NCBI GenBank assembly: GCA_937919225.1
Contig: CALFRH010000229.1
Coordinates: 1 to 33,876 of the forward strand
DNA length: 33,876 nucleotides
Reading direction: 5' to 3'
Source of the DNA: an uncultured Parvularcula sp.
GTDB lineage: Bacteria; Pseudomonadota; Alphaproteobacteria; Caulobacterales; Parvularculaceae
The notes beneath the pieces were generated by a model. The model saw nothing but the letters and a program-made list of their open reading frames with translations. It made no database searches and was not told the origin of the DNA. Of this stretch, positions 28,470 to 33,876 are shown one piece after another (the stretch's first letter is position 1; the number at the start of each line of letters is the position of its first letter). Position numbers and translations under genes: made by a program.

Positions 28470-30679
28470 GACCGTGTTTCACCATATCCCCATCCGGCAA
28501 AGCCAGAGCCGAGGAATAGCACAAAGTACTCCTCGTCCGTGAGGTTTTTACCGACAATCCGCGCCGTGAGGGTATCGTTGATCTCATAGGACAAGTTTGC
28601 CTCGAACAGCGTGTAGCCATCAAGCTGCAGATCGTTGTCGTCGTCAACCTCTTGCTCCCCCACATGGCGAAGGCCGCCGCCAATGCTCAGGCCTTCAATC
28701 CCAAGCGAGGCGGGGATTTGATATTGCGCGAAGATATTGAAGAGATGCTTCGGCGCGTTTGGAATGGCGTTACCGATGAGGCTTTCTTCGGCTGAGTTTG
28801 TGATTTCCGTATCGAGGTACGAGTAGGACGTAATCACGTCGAGGCCGGGTAGGACCTCCCCGATCACTTCCAGCTCAACGCCCTTATGTTCCTGTTCACG
28901 GGGTGAAGGTTCGGCACGGACGCCATCACCGATCACTGAGGGAACATTGTCCCGCTCAATAAGGAACGCCGCAATACTCGCCCCCACAAGGCCATCCATG
29001 AACTCGCCTTTTACCCCAAGCTCATATTGAGTGCCCTGTTCGGGGTCGATGGGCTCGCCGGTTGCTGTCAGGGATTGCGTGGGGATAAAGCCCTCTGAAT
29101 AGCTGAAGTAAGCAAAGACATTGTCCATCGCCTCATAGACAATACCGGCGCGCAATAAGGTGTCATCAACCTTGCCGTCAACATCCAGATCATATCCGGA
29201 CGCGTCCGGGTCACCGGGGTCTGCGAACGGACCTTCTGAGCCACCATTGTTGATCCCGGTACCATCAAATTCTTCTTCTTCGTACCGTGCGCCCAGCAAG
29301 ATCTGTAGGCGGTCGACTGGTCTGAGGATGAGTTGTGCGGTCAAAGACAGATTCTGTTCGCTTCGCTCCGTCTGGTCCCAGGGGAAGGTGGGCTGGACCG
29401 AGATGGGCACATCGTCAACACTCGGCGCATCGGTTGTGGGCGTCAGGATGTTGGCATATTGAGCGAAGAACGTTGAAGGATCCTGGAGCTGATAGTCTTC
29501 CTGAAAGGTCCGGTCCTGATACTGACCGAGTAGAAGGAAAGTATGCTCTTGACCACCAAGTTCGAAATCCCCCCCGAGGGCGAGTTCGGTGAAGGTTGTC
29601 TCATATTTGTCTTCGTCATCGTAGGTATACCAGAAGGCATAAGGGCCTTCGACGCCAAATCCGAATGCTTCTGGCCCACCAAGGCCGAGGAAGCTGACAA
29701 AGCGGTGGCGACGCTCGGATGTGGCGTACCCAGCCGATGCGCGGACATAGAGATTGTCGTTGATCTGATGCCGGAGGTTCGCGAGCACATCTTTGTTCTC
29801 ATACTCATTGTCACACCCTTGAACGAAGGCGCAGCCATTCCATTCGGTGGGAATGAAATCTGGCACTGATCCTTCACCGCGATAATCACGGGAGAACAAG
29901 GAAACAGGATCCGCTTGACCTGACTCATAGCTGAAATCGATCTCAAGGATTGTGTCCGGGCTCAAATCAATGTCGAGGGCAGCTTTGACCGGTGTTTTCT
30001 CGATGCCCTCGCGGTTCCGGAAGCCGTTCCGGGTCTCATAGGCGACACCCGCATACCCGCGAACACTGCCGGACTCGGTAAGGGGACCGGAAATCTCAGC
30101 GGAGTAACGCTGACGGTCAAAGGAGCCTGTCTCAAGGAGGAGGTCGATTTCCAAACTGTCGGAGGGGCGCCGGGTCACAATGTTAATGGCGCCGCCATAG
30201 TTCAGTGTTCCCAAAGTAATTGATGTCGGGCCGCGCAGGAATTCGATCCGCTCAATACCGAGAAGGTCGCGATCCACATTGGTCCCGATCATAACGCTGT
30301 TGAGCAGAATCCCTTCCGCCACGCTAAGGTTGAACCCGCGGGCCTGGAACCGGTTATCGAAACCGCCATAGCTACCGACATTCACATAGCCGGGCACAAG
30401 GCCAATCGTGTCTTCAAGGTCGCGCGCGGCGGTGAGATCGAGAAGGTCGTCCGTCAAAACCGTGATGGCCTGGGGCGTCTCAACGATCGGGAGCAAGATC
30501 TTCGTTGCGGTGCTGGCATCGGTGGGGCGGAAGAATTCCACCTGGCCCGTCACAACAATTTCATCCACGACTTCGCCCGATTGCTCCTGCGCATTGGCGA
30601 TGGCCGTTCCCATGGCGGCAAGGCAGCACCCAGAAAGGAGCGCTGAGCGATGACCCTTAGAAATCCTGTAAATCGACAT
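28439..30679 (-). CDS. TonB-dependent receptor (siderophore-receptor-like)
   Basis: Signal-like N-terminus MSIYRISKGHRSALLSGCCLAAMGTAIANAQ, plug ETPQAITVLTDDLLDLTAARDLEDTIGLVPGY...RGFNLSVAEGILLNSV...IERIEFLRGPTSITLGTLNYGGAINIVTRRP, C-terminal ...SWTANLTASF. The track start at 30751 reads through the operator. Confidence 0.93.
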   Translation of the reverse strand: MSIYRISKGHRSALLSGCCLAAMGTAIANAQEQSGEVVDEIVVTGQVEFFRPTDASTATKILLPIVETPQAITVLTDDLLDLTAARDLEDTIGLVPGYVNVGSYGGFDNRFQARGFNLSVAEGILLNSVMIGTNVDRDLLGIERIEFLRGPTSITLGTLNYGGAINIVTRRPSDSLEIDLLLETGSFDRQRYSAEISGPLTESGSVRGYAGVAYETRNGFRNREGIEKTPVKAALDIDLSPDTILEIDFSYESGQADPVSLFSRDYRGEGSVPDFIPTEWNGCAFVQGCDNEYENKDVLANLRHQINDNLYVRASAGYATSERRHRFVSFLGLGGPEAFGFGVEGPYAFWYTYDDEDKYETTFTELALGGDFELGGQEHTFLLLGQYQDRTFQEDYQLQDPSTFFAQYANILTPTTDAPSVDDVPISVQPTFPWDQTERSEQNLSLTAQLILRPVDRLQILLGARYEEEEFDGTGINNGGSEGPFADPGDPDASGYDLDVDGKVDDTLLRAGIVYEAMDNVFAYFSYSEGFIPTQSLTATGEPIDPEQGTQYELGVKGEFMDGLVGASIAAFLIERDNVPSVIGDGVRAEPSPREQEHKGVELEVIGEVLPGLDVITSYSYLDTEITNSAEESLIGNAIPNAPKHLFNIFAQYQIPASLGIEGLSIGGGLRHVGEQEVDDDNDLQLDGYTLFEANLSYEINDTLTARIVGKNLTDEEYFVLFLGSGFAGWGYGETRSWTANLTASF

Positions 30680-30718
30680 CTTATCCCTCATTTTGCTGCG
30701 ACGCAGCATCTCTGCTAC

Positions 30719-30752
30719 TTTGTGCACGATCATTAAATTTATTGCATACAAT
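30719..30752. promoter_or_regulatory. paired palindromic operators upstream of the TonB receptor
   Basis: TTTGTGCACGAT (30719-30730), 10-nt spacer, ATTGCATACAAT (30741-30752, reverse complement of ATTGTATGCAAT). Confidence 0.65.
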
Positions 30753-31064
30753 CTTTTGGTCTAATAGATACATTTTGCACCGAAGCTTGGTTTGGGCGGG
30801 TGATGTTTCATTTTGGCAACATCGCGTGCGGTGCGCTGGACGACGGATCGCGAGGGTGGCCCTTTCGCCGGCGCCGCATCATCGGCATCGTCAGTCTTGG
30901 GAAAGCCGCGAAGAACGTCTTGTATTCCGCCCGATAGCGATGGGATTTCAGCGCCTTCTTGTCGCGATCACGTCAATGTAAGAGCGATGGCGTTTTGCAT
31001 TCCTTTGGGGCGTGAGGCGCCCTGACCCTTGCCAATCGCGGCCCCATCCCTATGGGTCTCCCGC

Positions 31065-32090
31065 ATGGATCAGAACAGAGAAGACTTCGAAACGCAGCTC
31101 CGAGCCGCGCTCGACGGGAAAACCAAGCCCCTCGGCTCCTTAGGGCGAATGGAAACCCTGGCGGCCACTGTGGCGCGCATTCAAGGGACGCTCGCGCCGC
31201 GGGCCGAGACCTGCGCCCTCACCATCTTTGCCGGTGACCACGGCATGGCCCAGGCGGGGGTCTCGGCCTTCCCCCAAAGTGTGACCCGTCAAATGGTGCT
31301 CAATTTCCTGTCAGGCGGCGCCGCGGCCAATGTCTTTGCGGCATCGATTGGCGCAACCATCAATGTCGTTGATGCAGGCGTCGCTGGCGCCCCCATCGAC
31401 CAGCCGGGCCTTATCCAGGAGCGTATCGCAGCGGGGACGGCAAACGCTATCGAGGAAGCGGCGATGGACCCTGGCCAGGTGGCGCGCGCTTTTGAACGCG
31501 GGCGCGGCATGGGTCAGGCTATCGACGCGGACGTGGCCTGTTTTGGGGAGATGGGCATCGGGAACACCTCCTCAGCCTCCCTGGTTGCTGCGAAGGTGCT
31601 CGGACGATCAGTAGGGGACCTTGCTGGGCGAGGAACCGGGCTTGATGATGAGGGCCTCCGTCGCAAGGTGGCGCTCCTCGAGACAGCGGCCCACCGAACG
31701 CCAGTGCAATTAGAGGCGCATACGGCCCTTTCCGAATATGGTGGATTTGAGATCGCGATGATGGCCGGCGCGATGGTGGGGGCAGCCGAAAAGCAGCGTG
31801 TGGTGATTGTGGACGGATTCATTGCAACCGCTGCTGCGCTGTGCGCGCGGGGGATGGCCCCTGGATGCGAGGCGGCCTTCATCTTCGCTCATCAATCCGC
31901 TGAAGCAGGACATGGGGTGATGCTGGAGGCGCTCGGCGCAACGCCATTGCTTGCCCTCGATATGCGCCTTGGGGAAGGGACCGGGGCGCTTCTTGCCTTC
32001 CCATTGGTGAAGGTGGCGGCAGCGATGTTGCGAGACATGGCCAGTTTTGAAAGCGCGAGCGTTAGTGGACCCGTGAGCGATCCCGCGTGA
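31065..32090 (+). CDS. cobT: nicotinate-nucleotide--dimethylbenzimidazole phosphoribosyltransferase
   Basis: KTKPLGSLGRMETLAATVARIQGT, IFAGDHGMAQAGVSAFPQSVTRQMVLNFLSGGAAANVFA, CFGEMGIGNTSSASL, DGFIATAAALCA. Confidence 0.95.
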   Translation: MDQNREDFETQLRAALDGKTKPLGSLGRMETLAATVARIQGTLAPRAETCALTIFAGDHGMAQAGVSAFPQSVTRQMVLNFLSGGAAANVFAASIGATINVVDAGVAGAPIDQPGLIQERIAAGTANAIEEAAMDPGQVARAFERGRGMGQAIDADVACFGEMGIGNTSSASLVAAKVLGRSVGDLAGRGTGLDDEGLRRKVALLETAAHRTPVQLEAHTALSEYGGFEIAMMAGAMVGAAEKQRVVIVDGFIATAAALCARGMAPGCEAAFIFAHQSAEAGHGVMLEALGATPLLALDMRLGEGTGALLAFPLVKVAAAMLRDMASFESASVSGPVSDPA

Positions 32091-32845
32091 GGAACGAGGC
32101 GGCCACATTCCTCCTCGCGGTGCAGTTCTTGACCCGACTGCCGGTGCGGGGCGATGGTCTCTACTCACCGGCGCGTCTGGCCGCGTCGGTGCGGTACTAC
32201 CCTCTAGTTGGTATGCTGATTGGTGGTGTCTGCGCAGGTGTTTTTGTGGCAAGCCACTTTCTGTTTCCATCGATGATCGCCGTGATCCTCGCCGTGGCGG
32301 TGGGGGGGCTACTTACGGGGGCTTTCCACGAGGACGGTTTGGCGGACACATTTGACGGTGTGGGCGGGGGGCTCAGCCGGGAAAAAGCACTGGCCATCAT
32401 GAGGGATTCTCGGCTGGGCACTTACGGCACCTTGGCATTGGTGACGGCGTTGGCTCTAAAGATCAGTGCCTTGATCTTCCTGGCCCCAGACCTTGTTATC
32501 GCTGCGCTTATGGCGGGACATGGTTTGTCGCGACTGTCCAGCGTCCTCGTTATCGCCACGAGCCGCTATGTTCGAGATGAAGGCACGGGCAAGCCGGTTG
32601 CAGGGGGCGTATCCCCCACAAGCCTGATGATTGCCCTTGGGACGGGGGCGGCAGTTATAGGCATATGGTGCGTTTTTCTCACGCCGATGGCTCTGGCATG
32701 GGCGAGTGGTGGCCTTCTACTAGGGCACCTCTTTATGCGGATGTTCTTTGAACCGAAGCTTGGCGGGTATACTGGTGACACGCTGGGGGCGGTTCAACAG
32801 ATGAGTGAGATTGGCTTTTACCTGGGGCTCGTGGCATGGCTTTGA
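32087..32845 (+). CDS. cobS: adenosylcobinamide-GDP ribazoletransferase
   Basis: FLLAVQFLTRLPV, YYPLVGMLIGG, GAFHEDGLADTFDGVGGGLSREKALAIMRDSRLGTYGTLAL, GYTGDTLGAVQQMSEIGFYL. Confidence 0.95.
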   Translation: MRNEAATFLLAVQFLTRLPVRGDGLYSPARLAASVRYYPLVGMLIGGVCAGVFVASHFLFPSMIAVILAVAVGGLLTGAFHEDGLADTFDGVGGGLSREKALAIMRDSRLGTYGTLALVTALALKISALIFLAPDLVIAALMAGHGLSRLSSVLVIATSRYVRDEGTGKPVAGGVSPTSLMIALGTGAAVIGIWCVFLTPMALAWASGGLLLGHLFMRMFFEPKLGGYTGDTLGAVQQMSEIGFYLGLVAWL

Positions 32846-33366
32846 TCCTTTTGCGCCATACAACCCCCATGGTGGCGCCCGGTACATGCTATGGTCAAAC
32901 CGATCTCGACGTCGCGGCAACGTTTGAAACCGAAGCGGCCAAGGCGTTTGTTGCCCTACCTCCTGTTCATCGGCCCGCCCACCGCATTGTAACAAGTCCC
33001 CTTCGCCGATGTCGCAAGCTAGCGGACTTTATCAGCCAGCGCTCAGGGTTGCCGGTGGAGGATGACCCTCGCCTTATGGAAATGGATTTCGGCAGCTGGG
33101 AGGATCGGCCCTGGACGACCATTCCCAAGATCGAGATCGATATGTGGGCAGATGACTTTTTTCACGCCTGTCCCCATGGTGGCGAAAGTGTGTCCATGCT
33201 GAGCACTCGCGTTCGGGAGGCCCTTCATGATTGGGGTACTCGCGAGACGCCGACGCTGATTGTCACCCATGCGGGAGTGATCCGCGCCGCCTTGGCCACC
33301 GGCGAGACCGCGGATGACTTCAACACACAGATCGACTTTGGCAGCTTTGTCACTATATCCCAATGA
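32836..33366 (+). CDS. cobC: histidine phosphatase family protein, alpha-ribazole phosphatase-like
   Basis: LILLRHTTPMVAPGTCYGQTDLDVA (RHT), TSPLRRCRKLAD, MEMDFGSWEDRPW, VTHAGVIRAAL; overlaps the cobS 3' end. Confidence 0.85.
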   Translation: MALILLRHTTPMVAPGTCYGQTDLDVAATFETEAAKAFVALPPVHRPAHRIVTSPLRRCRKLADFISQRSGLPVEDDPRLMEMDFGSWEDRPWTTIPKIEIDMWADDFFHACPHGGESVSMLSTRVREALHDWGTRETPTLIVTHAGVIRAALATGETADDFNTQIDFGSFVTISQ

Positions 33367-33379
33367 AGAGGAGCCCTTC

Positions 33380-33876
33380 ATGAGTGATGCTGAAACCCAC
33401 AAGGCCCAAATGCAAAAGCTGCAGGCTGAACAAAAGCGCAAAACCAGCGAAGCAACGGACCCCGGTCGCGGGCTCGTGCTGGTTCACACTGGAGACGGGA
33501 AGGGCAAGTCTAGCTCCGCCTTCGGGGTGATTGTTCGCGCCCTTGGCTGGGGGCAGACCGTAGGCGTGGTCCAGTTCATCAAAGGCAATTGGATTACGGG
33601 CGAGCGGCAGTTCTTTGACAAACTCGGCACCGTTGATTGGCACACAATGGGTGAGGGGTTCACCTGGGACACGCAGGACAAGGACCGCGATATCGCAGCG
33701 GCGGTCGCCGCGTTTGACCAGGCCGGCCAAATGATGGCCAGCGGTGACTATGACCTTCTCGTGATGGATGAGATCAACATTGCGCTGCGCTAAGACATTC
33801 TCTCTGTGGAGGCTGTTCTTGACGGGTTGAAAGCCAGCTCCGAACGAACCAGCGAGGTGTTGACCGGCCGGGACGC
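33380..33876 (+). pseudogene. cobO: cob(I)yrinic acid a,c-diamide adenosyltransferase, interrupted by in-frame TAA at 33791-33793 and cut by the right window edge
   Basis: LVHTGDGKGKSSSAFGVIVRALGWGQTVGVVQFIKGNWITGERQFF...LLVMDEINIALR-stop-DILSVEAVLDGLKASSERTSEVLTGRD. Same-frame translation after the stop continues the CobO fold. Confidence 0.8.

Noticed and set aside
28439-30679. Iron-siderophore uptake locus
   Set aside because: Receptor resembles siderophore TBDTs, but there are no siderophore synthesis, ABC transporter or Fur-box features nearby and it shares the GntR-type operator with catabolic genes.
30742-31025. ORFs 30742..30981 and 30813..31025 upstream of cobT
   Set aside because: Low-complexity translations without family features; the first begins in the operator region of the TonB receptor.
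30760-31064. Cobalamin riboswitch before the cob genes
   Set aside because: No B12-box core or surrounding conserved elements recognised by eye; needs an Rfam scan to exclude fully.
1-33876. CRISPR arrays, tRNA, rRNA, prophage or complete IS elements
   Set aside because: No regularly spaced repeats, RNA gene signatures, transposase or integrase motifs were seen in the sequence or ORF translations.

Overview
Window of an alphaproteobacterial-type genome with three gene blocks. (1) About 1-12.8 kb: a mixed galactose/glycerol locus with glycerol kinase (open at the left edge), SSS symporter, GH36 alpha-galactosidase, galT, galK, a GlpR-like DeoR regulator, glpD, GH42 beta-galactosidase and an aldose epimerase. 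Two GlpR-like operators are visible. The gene set fits catabolism of galactosyl-glycerols such as floridoside or galactolipid head groups. (2) About 12.8-30.8 kb: four transcription units holding acyl-CoA enzymes, BAAT-like thioesterase, S9 peptidase, D-aminopeptidase-like and S12 hydrolases, DUF3100-like membrane proteins, a TonB receptor and a TPR-sulfotransferase. Each unit carries the same palindrome (ATTGTATGCAAT or a close variant) in its promoter, and a GntR/FCD regulator lies inside the block. This looks like one undescribed regulon for uptake and breakdown of a peptide or acyl-peptide substrate. (3) About 31-33.9 kb: a cobT-cobS-cobC-cobO run in which cobO is interrupted by an in-frame TAA. 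No rRNA, tRNA, CRISPR or complete mobile element was seen. All family calls come from motif recognition; no database search was run.
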